64,000 nt of DNA, from NCBI RefSeq assembly GCF_020181655.1, contig NZ_CP084032.1, forward strand, positions 3,534,001-3,598,000. The letters are read 5' to 3'. Position 1 is the first letter of the stretch; each line of letters starts with the position of its first letter. Position numbers and translations under genes: made by a program. The stretch comes from Pectobacterium colocasium (GTDB lineage: Bacteria > Pseudomonadota > Gammaproteobacteria > Enterobacterales > Enterobacteriaceae). Shown piece by piece: positions 41,002 through 49,558 of this stretch. The notes under the pieces are model-generated. The model saw only the letters and a program-made list of their open reading frames with translations. It had not been told where the DNA came from and made no database searches.

Positions 41002-41085
41002 ACCAACGGCTGGATCGTTCAACTAATCCTTAAACGATCGGCATTAGAGCCTCGGCTCCCTTTCTGTTAATGCTTGGACAACAGC

Positions 41086-41469
41086 TTACAGACTTTCGGT
41101 AAACGTACGGGCGATAACATCGCGCTGCTGTTCTGGCGTCAGTGAGTTGAAACGCACAGCATAGCCAGATACACGGATGGTCAGCTGTGGATATTTTTCT
41201 GGATGCTTAACGGCATCTTCCAGCGTCTCACGGCGCAGAACGTTCACGTTCAGGTGCTGACCGCCTTCCACACGCACTTCAGGTTTGATTTCCAGCGGAA
41301 TTTCACGATATTCGATCTGACCCAGATCGCTCACTGGAACGATTTGATCTTCGCTATAGCCTGATTTAGCACACACGCAACGCGCCTGTGATTTTTCTTC
41401 GTCCAGCAACCAGAAAGAATTGATCAGCGCGCTGTCGTTAGCCTTGGTGATTTGAATACCCGTAACCAT
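41086..41469 (-). CDS. grcA: Autonomous glycyl radical cofactor GrcA
   Basis: The 127-residue YfiD protein replaces the oxygen-damaged C-terminal end of pyruvate formate-lyase. The glycyl radical motif [10 protein letters not shown] lies near the C-terminus. The ATG at 41469 has GGAGG five bases upstream and gives [10 protein letters not shown], as in E. coli; the frame runs 19 codons further up without similarity. Two FNR-like sites lie upstream, in keeping with low-oxygen induction. Confidence 0.96.
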   Translation of the reverse strand: MVTGIQITKANDSALINSFWLLDEEKSQARCVCAKSGYSEDQIVPVSDLGQIEYREIPLEIKPEVRVEGGQHLNVNVLRRETLEDAVKHPEKYPQLTIRVSGYAVRFNSLTPEQQRDVIARTFTESL

Positions 41470-41617
41470 AATTGCCTCCGTAAAACGGCGTGTTATTGTC
41501 TTAGTTAAAACTGATTTAGTTAACATCGTTATCGGTAAAAATTGACGAATTTCGTAACGATCGTATAAAACCGTTTGTATCTGCCTTCTTATATACCAGC
41601 CTGATAGCCAAGCATCC

Positions 41618-41631
41618 TTGACTTAAATCAA
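41618..41631 (-). promoter_or_regulatory. FNR-like site 1 upstream of grcA
   Basis: TTGACTTAAATCAA, read on the minus strand as TTGATTTAAGTCAA, matches the FNR consensus TTGAT-N4-ATCAA with one change. It lies about 150 bases upstream of the grcA start. Confidence 0.65.
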
Positions 41632-41670
41632 TTTTAAAACCCCACCATGCCGCCACGCGAAGGCAATTTA

Positions 41671-41684
41671 TTGTTTTATATCAA
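41671..41684. promoter_or_regulatory. FNR-like site 2 upstream of grcA
   Basis: TTGTTTTATATCAA matches TTGAT-N4-ATCAA with a single mismatch, 53 bases further from grcA than site 1. Confidence 0.5.
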
Positions 41685-41844
41685 TTTTACCAGAACGCTA
41701 AGTTGCAAATATTTTTGTAAATTTTCAATTTTTTTTCAAAGAAAGCCCTTTTCATCCAGAGAACGACGGTTACGGTTTTACCTCGGCACGATAGATCGGT
41801 AAGCTACCCACAACACCATTAAACCTGTAAAAGAAGAGTGCATG

Positions 41845-42531
41845 ATGGCGACCTCTCTCACCTGGCATGACGTGCTGGCACAAGAAAAGCAGCAGCCTTA
41901 TTTTATCAATACCCTTGAATTCGTTGGAAAAGAGCGTGCCGCGGGTAAGACTATCTATCCCCCGCAGAAGGATGTTTTCAACGCATTCCGCTTTACCGAA
42001 CTGCATCAGGTCAAAGTCGTCATTCTGGGGCAAGACCCCTATCACGGCCCGAATCAGGCACACGGGCTGTCATTTTCTGTCCGTCCAGGCGTACCCGCTC
42101 CGCCTTCTCTGGCCAATATTTATAAAGAATTGGCGAACGACATCCCTGGATTTGAAATTCCACGACACGGCTTTTTACAAAGCTGGGCAGAGCAAGGCGT
42201 TTTACTGCTCAATACGGTATTAACCGTTGAAGCCGGGCAGGCACATTCGCATGCTAATCTGGGCTGGGAAACGTTTACCGACCGAGTGATTGCGGCACTC
42301 AATGAGCAACGGGAAGGTCTGGTCTTTCTGCTGTGGGGTTCGCATGCCCAGAAGAAAGGCAATATTATTGACCAACGGCGCCACCATATTCTGAAATCGC
42401 CGCACCCTTCTCCACTGTCTGCACACCGCGGTTTCCTCGGCTGCAAACATTTTTCGCAGGCTAACCGGCTTCTCGAGCAGCAAGGGCTATCGCCAATAGA
42501 CTGGACGCCAAGGCTTCCAGAAGAGGCCTAA
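41845..42531 (+). CDS. ung: Uracil-DNA glycosylase
   Basis: The 228-residue family 1 enzyme removes uracil from DNA. The water-activating motif [17 protein letters not shown] and the leucine-loop motif [10 protein letters not shown] are intact. Two ATG codons are adjacent (41842 and 41845). I take the second because [11 protein letters not shown] aligns with the E. coli start MANELTWHDVL, but either could be used. It is divergent from grcA, as in E. coli. Confidence 0.97.
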   Translation: MATSLTWHDVLAQEKQQPYFINTLEFVGKERAAGKTIYPPQKDVFNAFRFTELHQVKVVILGQDPYHGPNQAHGLSFSVRPGVPAPPSLANIYKELANDIPGFEIPRHGFLQSWAEQGVLLLNTVLTVEAGQAHSHANLGWETFTDRVIAALNEQREGLVFLLWGSHAQKKGNIIDQRRHHILKSPHPSPLSAHRGFLGCKHFSQANRLLEQQGLSPIDWTPRLPEEA

Positions 42532-42707
42532 GCGATAACGGTTTGGTTGCCTTCAAAGCACGAGGGCGACCAGCGATCCTTTATAAGGAAACATTCACAA
42601 AGAACCGCTCACACGCAATTACTGACAAACGTATTGAGCAAATTAAGCATGTCGATTGAATCGGAATAGATCGAGATAACGGGATAATAAGAAAGGATAA
42701 GAGAATT

Positions 42708-42783
<76 letters not shown>

Positions 42784-42830
42784 ACAACGTGTGGAATGTT
42801 CGTGATAATCAACCAAACAGAGGGAGTGTT

Positions 42831-42906
<76 letters not shown>

Positions 42907-42954
42907 GTATCTTACAGCATCACCGTAAAGGCGAGTACTGTGCGAACGCGTCGC

Positions 42955-42983
42955 ATAATATGAAACCCGATTAACAGTGTCAA
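42955..42983 (-). promoter_or_regulatory. Promoter of the tRNA-Ala operon
   Basis: On the minus strand TTGACA (42978-42983), a 17-base spacer and TATTAT (42955-42960) form a near-consensus sigma-70 promoter. The discriminator GCGACGCG is GC-rich, as in stringently controlled stable RNA promoters. Confidence 0.85.
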
Positions 42984-43157
42984 CGGCTAAATCCGGTAAT
43001 CCGATTAACCGCTGAAAAAGACGCCAAAGGTGAGAAAAAACAGACGACAATTTCGATGTTGTCCCATCATAAGCACAATAAAAAGCTGCTAACGATAACG
43101 CGATTTATTATCATCACTCTACGTTACGCTTCTGCCTTCTACTATAAGCCCCATCAC

Positions 43158-44042
43158 ATGCGCTACTTTCCTATGATTGTATTCTCTCTGATAGTATCAG
43201 CGTCTGGTATTTTGCCCGTCCGGGCACAGCCAACCATTCCTGATATTACCGAACACGCAAAAGCTCAATTTGAGATCAGGCAAGTCGAGATGAAAAGCGA
43301 CGCGCAACATGCTTATCGACTTTTCATCGCACTTCCCCGCCACCCCGCACCAGAAGGTGGCTATCCGGTTCTGTATATGCTGGATGGCAATGCCCAGTTT
43401 CCTGTTGCCGTAAACAGCTATAACGCAAAAAACGGCGCGGCACCGCTGATTGTCGCGGTCGGTTATCCGATCGATAAACCTTACGATGTTCCCGCTCGCA
43501 CGCGCGACTACACGCCACCAACCACCATTACCGACCCAGATTTTGCCGCGGGCGGCGAAGCGGAAGCGTTTTACCAATTCCTGCAATCCACGGTAAAACC
43601 GTGGGTTGAAACAAACTACGCCGTCAATAAGCAAAAACAAACGCTGGCTGGGCACTCTTTCGGTGGTCTGTTTACGCTCTATACGCTTTTTAACCACACC
43701 GAATCTTTCCAGCGTTATGTTGCCGCCAGCCCATCTATCTGGTGGGGAAATGGCGTTGTGGTTCCCGCCAGAACGCCGCTGCTTTCCACATCGCCGTTAT
43801 CAATTACTGTCACAGCGGGGGAAAATGAGGATGAGCCTGTGAAAACGCAGGCGGGTAAACCGGTCGATGAAAAGCGGGCAGAACGACTCAGCCAAAGAAA
43901 AATGGTGGAAAGGGCAAAAACGCTGGTCGCGCAGCTCAACGAACAGGGCACAAAAACTGACTTTATTCTGTTCCGCGGTAAAGGACACGGCGATGTGATC
44001 CCAGATGCCATAGGCAAAGCAGTCGCTATCGCTGGTCAATAG
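43158..44042 (+). CDS. Secreted alpha/beta hydrolase (IroE/Fes-like esterase)
   Basis: The 294-residue protein from the ATG at 43158 has a signal peptide (FPMIVFSLIVSASGILPVRAQ). The frame extends to an ATG at 43056 without a ribosome site; I prefer the later start for the signal peptide. The fold shows YPVLYMLDGNAQF, the nucleophile elbow GHSFGG with catalytic Ser, and a C-terminal His in GKGHGDV. It resembles IroE-type periplasmic siderophore esterases of the esterase D family. The substrate is unknown. A siderophore-uptake module lies 3 kb downstream, but it looks hydroxamate-type, so no direct link is shown. Confidence 0.85.
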   Translation: MRYFPMIVFSLIVSASGILPVRAQPTIPDITEHAKAQFEIRQVEMKSDAQHAYRLFIALPRHPAPEGGYPVLYMLDGNAQFPVAVNSYNAKNGAAPLIVAVGYPIDKPYDVPARTRDYTPPTTITDPDFAAGGEAEAFYQFLQSTVKPWVETNYAVNKQKQTLAGHSFGGLFTLYTLFNHTESFQRYVAASPSIWWGNGVVVPARTPLLSTSPLSITVTAGENEDEPVKTQAGKPVDEKRAERLSQRKMVERAKTLVAQLNEQGTKTDFILFRGKGHGDVIPDAIGKAVAIAGQ

Positions 44043-44055
44043 TTATCAGGCAGCA

Positions 44056-44087
44056 CCGTTCTCAGATAAAACGGTTCTCAGATAAAA
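44056..44087. repeat. 16-bp tandem repeat after the esterase stop codon
   Basis: Two units, CCGTTCTCAGATAAAA (44056-44071) and CGGTTCTCAGATAAAA (44072-44087), start 13 bases after the stop codon and end just before the terminator that holds the small IS-derived element. Confidence 0.85.
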
Positions 44088-44101
44088 CAATAAAAAACCC
44101 C

Positions 44102-44239
44102 GACTCTCAGGCCTAATGCTGTTCACTTAAACATGGATTTAGGGGGAAACACGGTGATGAGGTTCCCGCAGGGATACCTCGCACCGTGGTAGCCCCCGGT
44201 ATCTCGATCTTTAAACGATCGGCATTAGACTCTCAGGCC
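44102..44239. mobile_element. 114-bp MITE related to the IS4 element, inside a terminator
   Basis: The element is 44114-44227, flanked by a 12-bp duplication GACTCTCAGGCC (44102-44113 and 44228-44239). The right end TTAAACGATCGGCATTA is identical over 17 bases to the right end of the IS at 39634-41046. The left end TAATGCTGTTCACTTAA matches 15 of 17. No coding sequence is inside; instead the core 44142-44197 folds into one interrupted hairpin (stems of 5, 7, 5 and 4 bp, loop GCA). Removing it restores AACCCCG...CGGGGTT followed by CGTTTT, an intrinsic terminator between the esterase gene and gltX. Confidence 0.85.
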
Positions 44240-44277
44240 GGGGTTCGTTTTGTATAACGCTATCTACGCGACAGCGA

Positions 44278-45693
44278 TTACTGCTGTGCTTCACGCTCGC
44301 TAATGAACGCCAGCGCTTTATCAATACGCGCCAGCGAACGCTGCTGACCAATCGCATGCACTGTCACGTCAACCCCCGGAGACTGGCCTGCCCCCGTAAC
44401 CGCAACGCGCAGCGGCATACCGACTTTACCCATGCCTTGATCCAGTTCATCTGCCGTGCCCTGAATGGCGTGATGAATGTTCTCCGCCGTCCAATCGGTA
44501 ATCGCTGCCAGCTTCTCACGTACCAGCTCAAGCGGTTGACGTGCAACCGGACGCAGATGTTTCTTCGCAGCATCGGCATCAAACTCAGCAAAATCTTCAT
44601 AGAAATAACGACAAGAGTCCGCCATTTCTTTCAGCGTTTTGCAACGTTCGCCCAACAGGCCAACCAATTCACTCAACTGCGGTCCGGTACGGGTATCAAT
44701 TCCAGCTTGCTCAATATGCCATGACAAATGCGTTGCCACGTATTCTGCTGGTAAATGGTTAATATAGTGATGGTTCAACCATTGCAGCTTCTCAGTATTG
44801 AAAGCGCTCGCAGACTTGCTGACGGCGTCCAGCGAGAACAGAGACTTCATCTCATCAATAGAGAAGATTTCCTGATCGCCAGATGACCAGCCTAAACGCA
44901 CCAGATAGTTCAGCAACGCTTCCGGCAGATAGCCGTCATCGCGGTATTGCATCACTCCAACCGCACCGTGACGTTTGGACAATTTCTTGCCATCATCGCC
45001 CAGAATCATCGACACATGCGCATATTCCGGCACCGGTGCGCCCAACGCTTTCAGAATGTTGATCTGGCGCGGCGTGTTGTTGATATGGTCTTCACCACGA
45101 ATAACGTGCGTGATTTCCATATCCCAGTCATCGATAACGACACAGAAATTGTAGGTTGGTGAGCCGTCGGTACGGCGGATAATCAGATCGTCGAGTTCCT
45201 GATTGCTGAATTCGATCGGCCCGCGAATGCGGTCATTGAAGATGACCGAACCTTCCTGCGGGTTAAGGAAACGCACAACGTGTGGCTCATCATCAGCATG
45301 ATGCTCGTGAGAACCACGACAATGGCCGTCATAACGAGGCTTTTCGCCGTTTTCCATCTGCTGTTCACGCAGCGCTTCCAGACGCTCTTTAGAGCAGTAG
45401 CATTTATATGCCGTTCCGTTTTCCAACATCTGGTCAATAACCGCGTTATAACGGTCAAAACGTTTAGTCTGGTAGTACGGGCCTTCATCCCAGTTCAGGC
45501 TCAGCCAGTTCATACCATCCATAATGGCATCAATCGCGTCTTGGGTTGAACGCTCCAGATCGGTATCTTCAATACGCAGCACGAACTCGCCGTCCTGATG
45601 ACGGGCAAACAGCCAAGAGTAAAGCGCGGTACGAGCGCCACCGACATGAAGATAGCCAGTAGGACTAGGGGCAAAACGGGTTTTGATTTTCAT
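44278..45693 (-). CDS. gltX: Glutamyl-tRNA synthetase
   Basis: The 471-residue class I synthetase charges tRNA-Glu. The HIGH-type motif is [14 protein letters not shown] and the KMSKS-type motif is KLSKRHG. A zinc-binding Cys set is visible (CYCSKE ... YDGHCRG). It is divergent from the Val/Lys tRNA operon, the same arrangement as in E. coli. The MITE-split terminator lies just downstream. Confidence 0.98.
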   Translation of the reverse strand: MKIKTRFAPSPTGYLHVGGARTALYSWLFARHQDGEFVLRIEDTDLERSTQDAIDAIMDGMNWLSLNWDEGPYYQTKRFDRYNAVIDQMLENGTAYKCYCSKERLEALREQQMENGEKPRYDGHCRGSHEHHADDEPHVVRFLNPQEGSVIFNDRIRGPIEFSNQELDDLIIRRTDGSPTYNFCVVIDDWDMEITHVIRGEDHINNTPRQINILKALGAPVPEYAHVSMILGDDGKKLSKRHGAVGVMQYRDDGYLPEALLNYLVRLGWSSGDQEIFSIDEMKSLFSLDAVSKSASAFNTEKLQWLNHHYINHLPAEYVATHLSWHIEQAGIDTRTGPQLSELVGLLGERCKTLKEMADSCRYFYEDFAEFDADAAKKHLRPVARQPLELVREKLAAITDWTAENIHHAIQGTADELDQGMGKVGMPLRVAVTGAGQSPGVDVTVHAIGQQRSLARIDKALAFISEREAQQ

Positions 45694-45939
45694 TTGGGAT
45701 TACAGCCTTATTACGCAACGGCTGTCGGCACAGACCGACATAAGCTCAGAGAACAAAAGTGGGCAACATTCTATCACTCTGCTTCGATTCCTCAACGCCG
45801 TAACATGCAGACCGTGCTTTTATTCTGGCGGAAATAACAAGATAGCAGGCTAAATTGCGCAAGGATGCAGCACTGGCGGCGATAAATACGACGCCTTGCC
45901 TAATTTTACAACGAACAATCATTTTAGTTTTAAAAAGCG

Positions 45940-45967
45940 TTGACTCACATTCAAGGATCCCTATAAT
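45940..45967 (+). promoter_or_regulatory. Promoter of the Val-Lys tRNA operon
   Basis: TTGACT (45940-45945), a 16-base spacer and TATAAT (45962-45967), followed by a GCC-rich discriminator, 18 bases before the first tRNA. Typical of a strong, stringently controlled stable RNA promoter. Confidence 0.88.
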
Positions 45968-45984
45968 GCCACTCCACACAGCGG

Positions 45985-46060
45985 GGGTGATTAGCTCAGC
46001 TGGGAGAGCACCTCCCTTACAAGGAGGGGGTCGGCGGTTCGATACCGTCATCACCCACCA
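45985..46060 (+). tRNA. tRNA-Val (TAC), copy 1
   Basis: The 76-nt tRNA with encoded CCA has anticodon loop CTTACAA. It differs from copies 2 and 3 at one place: T-loop position 60 is A (46044) instead of C. All stems are kept. Confidence 0.97.
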
Positions 46061-46118
46061 CTCTTTACGAAGTTTATGTAAAAGTGTCTCGCTGTGTAGA
46101 GTAAGAAGATTTGAGATT

Positions 46119-46194
46119 GGGTGATTAGCTCAGCTGGGAGAGCACCTCCCTTACAAGGAGGGGGTCGGCGGTTCGATCCCGTCATCACCCACCA
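46119..46194 (+). tRNA. tRNA-Val (TAC), copy 2
   Basis: 76 nt with CCA; identical to copy 3. Corresponds to the valU/valX/valY group of E. coli. Confidence 0.97.
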
Positions 46195-46261
46195 ATCTCA
46201 TACCAGCTGGTCTTCTTATTAGAAGTTGAAGTAAATCAAGAAGTAAATGTAGTTCAGAAGT

Positions 46262-46337
46262 GGGTGATTAGCTCAGCTGGGAGAGCACCTCCCTTACAAG
46301 GAGGGGGTCGGCGGTTCGATCCCGTCATCACCCACCA
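46262..46337 (+). tRNA. tRNA-Val (TAC), copy 3
   Basis: 76 nt with CCA, identical to copy 2, followed after 7 bases by tRNA-Lys. Confidence 0.97.
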
Positions 46338-46344
46338 CTTCTGC

Positions 46345-46420
46345 GGGTCGTTAGCTCAGTCGGTAGAGCAGTTGACTTTTAATCAATTGGTCGCAGGTTC
46401 GAATCCTGCACGACCCACCA
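46345..46420 (+). tRNA. tRNA-Lys (TTT)
   Basis: 76 nt with encoded CCA; anticodon loop CTTTTAA, T arm GCAGG-TTCGAAT-CCTGC. It is the last gene of the operon (lysV position). Its 3' end and flank are duplicated downstream at 46577-46638. Confidence 0.97.
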
Positions 46421-46638
46421 CTTCCGCAAAGTGATTCCTCTCTGAAGTAAATCCATTAAGTATTACCTATTGCACGTATCGTGCAGGTGAGAAGCTGCGT
46501 TCAGGTTCGAGCCGAGCGAAGCGAGACAGCAACGCGCCAGCGTTGACCCCAAAGGGGCGAGGCCAAAGGCCGAGTCATCCTGCACGACCCACCACTTCCG
46601 CAAAGTGATTCCTCTCTAAAGTAAATCCATCAAATATT
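46403..46638 (+). repeat. Duplicated tRNA-Lys 3' end with a 66-bp structured insert
   Basis: The 62 bases 46403-46464 (from the T loop of tRNA-Lys through its flank) recur at 46577-46638 with 3 differences. Before the second copy, CAGGTTCGA (46502-46510) repeats the T-arm bases 46394-46402. Exactly 66 bases (46511-46576) separate these halves, as if inserted in the T loop of a tRNA fragment. The insert contains three consecutive small hairpins: CAACGC-GCCA-GCGTTG, CCCC-AAA-GGGG and GGCC-AAA-GGCC. No complete second tRNA is present. Confidence 0.8.
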
Positions 46639-46818
46639 CTATTTCTCTGTTTCATCTGTTTTTCAAACCAGACTACCTCGTTCGCATTAACGCGAAGGGC
46701 AAGTCGAGCGATAACATCAGCCTGCACGTCTCACCTATTTTGATGTATTACCAAAATCAAAATGAAAAAATAATTGAAGATAGGGAGCCACCCAACCATC
46801 ATGATGGTGCCCCCTACC
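46421..46818. other. Gap between tRNA-Lys and the regulator gene
   Basis: These 398 bases hold the tRNA-Lys scar (to 46638), about 130 bases with no recognised feature, and the terminator of the AraC-type gene. Confidence 0.6.
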
Positions 46819-46822
46819 CTAT
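46780..46822 (-). terminator. Terminator of the AraC-family gene
   Basis: Outer pairs ATAGGG / CCCTAT enclose a perfect 14-base palindrome ACCATCATGATGGT (46795-46808). On the minus strand CTTCAATTATTTTTTC follows. The outer stem overlaps the stop codon. Confidence 0.6.
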
Positions 46823-47772
46823 TTGACCTGTGAAGGCGGGAATCCATACTGCTTCTTAAACGCGGCGCTGAAACTACTGACATGTTCATAGCACGCCAGC
46901 GCGGCCGCTTCATCGACAGACACGGCATGTCGGTGGAGCGCCTGATAGGCTCGTTCCAGCCGATGCTTACGTAGGTAGGCAGCAATAGTGATACCGTTAC
47001 GGGTACGAAAACCATTCTGCAAATCAACCGGGTTAGTCCCCAACGTCTTAGCCATCTGGCTGATACTCAGGCGATCGGCTTCTCCGCTATCCAGCCAGTC
47101 TTTCAAGCGTATCAGGCAACATTCAAGGTGAGCGCCAAAACGCTTTTGCTGGGGCGACGCATCAATACTCCGTAATATATCCGTCGCCAGATCCAGCGCA
47201 AAACTCTCGCATTGCAAACGCTGGATAAGCGAAACCGGAGACCGATCGTCGAAAACCAGCCGACAGGCACGTTGCAGGACATCCGGAGCGGGTTGCCATG
47301 ACAGGCTTTGCCAGTGCGCACGCCTGAATTGCAGCAAACTGCTGCTGCACAGGCCACTCTCGTTGGCAAACCGTTCAAACCAGGCAGGGCTGAAACTCAG
47401 GCAGATCTTGGTTTCCCGTCTGCCCGCCTGCCAATGACGTTGAAACTGATCGCTATCCGTCAGATTAACCAACATTGCGCGCTGACGGGCGGAATGAGCA
47501 TCGAAACGCAGACGCTGACCAGCCAGACTCACATCCGCTTGCCCCTGAAGCAGAAACGCGGCAGTAATTCCCGGTGACAGCAAATTCTGACTAAACGCAT
47601 CGATCAAATCTTCACTCTGGCTCAGATACAGTACCAGACCATTACCCAAGGACTGAATCCGCTGCCAACCAGCCAACACGGGCTGGTCGCTCGGCAACTC
47701 CTGGCCGAAATGCAGCTTTCCTCCCTGTTCACTGGCTGCCTGACTTAATTGGTCGCAGGTGAATACACGCAT
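46819..47772 (-). CDS. AraC-family regulator, PchR type
   Basis: The 317 residues end in an AraC-type double helix-turn-helix (LSISQMAKTLGTNPVDLQNGFRTRNG-like first helix pair; VDEAAALACYEHVSSFSAAFKKQYG second). The N-terminal sensing half (FLLQGQADVSLAGQRLRF, ICLSFSPAWFERFA) resembles PchR-like regulators that respond to ferric siderophores. It is divergent from the uptake genes and probably activates them when the siderophore is present, together with Fur repression. The inducing siderophore is unknown. Confidence 0.85.
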   Translation of the reverse strand: MRVFTCDQLSQAASEQGGKLHFGQELPSDQPVLAGWQRIQSLGNGLVLYLSQSEDLIDAFSQNLLSPGITAAFLLQGQADVSLAGQRLRFDAHSARQRAMLVNLTDSDQFQRHWQAGRRETKICLSFSPAWFERFANESGLCSSSLLQFRRAHWQSLSWQPAPDVLQRACRLVFDDRSPVSLIQRLQCESFALDLATDILRSIDASPQQKRFGAHLECCLIRLKDWLDSGEADRLSISQMAKTLGTNPVDLQNGFRTRNGITIAAYLRKHRLERAYQALHRHAVSVDEAAALACYEHVSSFSAAFKKQYGFPPSQVK

Positions 47773-47840
47773 GAAACGTACCTGAATAAATATCGTCGCG
47801 CCTAACTTTTTCTTTTTTTAGCCTAAGCGAACGATTTGAA

Positions 47841-47855
47841 TTAGAAGTATTCTCA
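47841..47855. promoter_or_regulatory. Possible Fur box in the siderophore-uptake promoter
   Basis: TTAGAAGTATTCTCA (minus: TGAGAATACTTCTAA) fits the 7-1-7 Fur model TGATAAT-N-ATTATCA at 10 of 14 positions. It lies midway between the divergent regulator and uptake genes, the expected place. Confidence 0.45.
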
Positions 47856-47921
47856 TTTGTAACATGACGGCAATCGACTGTCTAAGGTCTGTGACATTTT
47901 TCATTTTAAGGGTAACAACGC

Positions 47922-48305
47922 ATGGTTTTACGTGTCACACAAACCGCGCTGGTCGACGCGGTGTTTCAGGAGAGTGTCAGCGCAGAGGAAATACGTGAAT
48001 GGCTGGCGTGCATTGAGCAGCTTCTCGAATCGAAACAACCCTTTTTCTTCATCGCTAGCACGCTAGCGCACACCGAGTTCGCTCCCGATTACCGATCCAT
48101 TCAGGCATTCTGGTATCGACAGCACAAACCCGCGTTTCAGCACTACTGCCGTGGTCTGGTGCGCATTGCCCGTGACGCAGCCGAACAGGCTCGTCTGGAT
48201 GTCCCCGCCCTACACCGAACCTGGGGCGTGCCGTACTTCGTCACACTTGAGAGGTCCAGTGGCTATCACTGGATTGCTGAACGCATGATGGGCATGGGTG
48301 AATGA
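47922..48305 (+). CDS. Small conserved protein of the siderophore-uptake operon
   Basis: This 127-residue soluble protein has no signal peptide or membrane helix. It is rich in aromatic residues (FWYRQHKPAFQHYCRGLVRIARDA, WGVPYFVTLERSSGYHWIAERMM). I do not recognise the family. Its stop overlaps the start of the importer gene by four bases (ATGA), so it is co-translated with it. A cytosolic role in handling the imported siderophore or its iron is a guess from position only. Confidence 0.8.
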   Translation: MVLRVTQTALVDAVFQESVSAEEIREWLACIEQLLESKQPFFFIASTLAHTEFAPDYRSIQAFWYRQHKPAFQHYCRGLVRIARDAAEQARLDVPALHRTWGVPYFVTLERSSGYHWIAERMMGMGE

Positions 48306-49528
48306 TGAAACGAGCGAGTGAGTTCGCGCCGATCGGCCGATTAGGGCTGACGGCGATCGTGATTCTCTATTTAGCGCATGCCCTGCCACTGTATTTCTAC
48401 AACGTCGCTCTACCGAGCATTCTGCGTAGCCAGGGAGTAGATCTACGCTGGATAGGCATGCTTTCACTGCTTTATCTACCCTGGGCCTGCAAATTTATCT
48501 GGGCACCGGTAATTGACCGTTATTATCTGCCTGTGCTGGGGCGTCGTCGCACCTGGTTATGGCTGACGCAACTCGCACTGGCAGGCGGAGTATTGGTTCT
48601 GGCGTTCACCGGATTGGATTATGGCTTGCTTCCCTTCGTACTGATTGGGTTATGGATCTCGACCTGGGCTGCCACGCAGGATATCGCCATCGACGGCTAT
48701 ACGGTGGAATCACTGGCAGAATCCGAGCATCGTCTTGGCAGCATGGCGCAAAGCATCGGCGTGGCGCTGGGCAGCATGATCGGCGGAGCTGGCATCCTGC
48801 TGTTGTATCAATTGTCCGGCTGGCGCAGCGCCTTGCTGTCTCTGGCGGTATTAACTGCGCTGACCATGATCGCCGTCACCTGGATTAATGAACGTCCGCG
48901 GCTATCCCCGGCATCCGAACGCCCCAATTTCGCCAATACGTTCAGGCGTCGTGAAATACGCTGGGCTTTACTGCTCATTCTGCTTTACCGACTGGTTGAA
49001 GCCCCCGCCATGGCAATGCTGACTCCGCTGCTGGTCGATCAGCAATGGACACTGGTGGAAATCGGCCTTTTGATGTCGGTGGCGGGAGCGGGAGTCGGGT
49101 TGCTGAGTGCTGTCATCACCGCATGGGCGCTCAAACGTTACTCGTCCGACGTACTGCTGGTTCGCGCTGGCTGGCTGCGCAGCGGCGTCTATCTGTTGCT
49201 CGCCGCGCTGCTCTACAGCGGCTCAGCCATGATGTCAGGGTTTGGGCTCGGCACGCTGGTCATCGTGATGCTGGCGATCCGCTACATGGCGATGACCAGC
49301 CTTTATGCGCTGTTCATGCGCCTGTGCTCCCGTCAACAGGCTGGCACCGACTTCACCGTGCTGGTGTGCTTTGAACTTCTGGTATTTTTCCTTGGCGGTT
49401 CGCTTTCCGGCTTTCTCGCCGCAGGGCTGGGCTATGGCGCTTATTATCTGCTGCTCGGCGTGCTGTCGCTACTTAGCGTTCTACTGTGCCGACCGCTCAT
49501 CAGACAACATCTGACCAAAACCATTTAA
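48302..49528 (+). CDS. FptX/RhtX-family siderophore importer (MFS)
   Basis: The 408-residue membrane protein has about 12 hydrophobic segments and the N-terminal pattern of single-component inner-membrane siderophore permeases (YLAHALPLYFYNVALPSILR, LPWACKFIWAPVIDRYYLP). FptX and RhtX move ferric pyochelin or rhizobactin into the cytoplasm without an ABC system. It follows the small gene with a 4-base overlap and precedes the receptor by 30 bases. Two ATG codons are adjacent (48302, 48305). Confidence 0.9.
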   Translation: MMKRASEFAPIGRLGLTAIVILYLAHALPLYFYNVALPSILRSQGVDLRWIGMLSLLYLPWACKFIWAPVIDRYYLPVLGRRRTWLWLTQLALAGGVLVLAFTGLDYGLLPFVLIGLWISTWAATQDIAIDGYTVESLAESEHRLGSMAQSIGVALGSMIGGAGILLLYQLSGWRSALLSLAVLTALTMIAVTWINERPRLSPASERPNFANTFRRREIRWALLLILLYRLVEAPAMAMLTPLLVDQQWTLVEIGLLMSVAGAGVGLLSAVITAWALKRYSSDVLLVRAGWLRSGVYLLLAALLYSGSAMMSGFGLGTLVIVMLAIRYMAMTSLYALFMRLCSRQQAGTDFTVLVCFELLVFFLGGSLSGFLAAGLGYGAYYLLLGVLSLLSVLLCRPLIRQHLTKTI

Positions 49529-49558
49529 CCCTTATCATTCAGTTATTCAGGAGACATT

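Larger units (their letters stand above)
39624..41056. mobile_element. IS4-family insertion sequence with target duplication
   Basis: The element is 39634-41046 (1413 bp), flanked by the 10-bp duplication GAGCCTCGGC at 39624-39633 and 41047-41056. The ends are imperfect inverted repeats: TAATGCCGGTCACTTAAGG on the left, TAATGCCGATCGTTTAAGG read inward on the right (16 of 19 match). One intact IS4-type transposase fills it. Removing the element and one duplication restores GGGAGCCTCGGCTCCC followed by TTT, a complete terminator, so the insertion split the srmB terminator hairpin in its loop. Confidence 0.93.
41470..41844. promoter_or_regulatory. Divergent control region grcA / ung
   Basis: These 375 bases hold no gene and carry the grcA promoter with two FNR-like boxes, plus the ung promoter. 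AT-rich T-tracts occupy about 41700-41745. Confidence 0.6.

Noticed and set aside
46495..46600. A second tRNA-Lys gene
   Set aside because: Only T-arm and 3'-end parts are present; the D and anticodon arms are missing and the T loop is interrupted.
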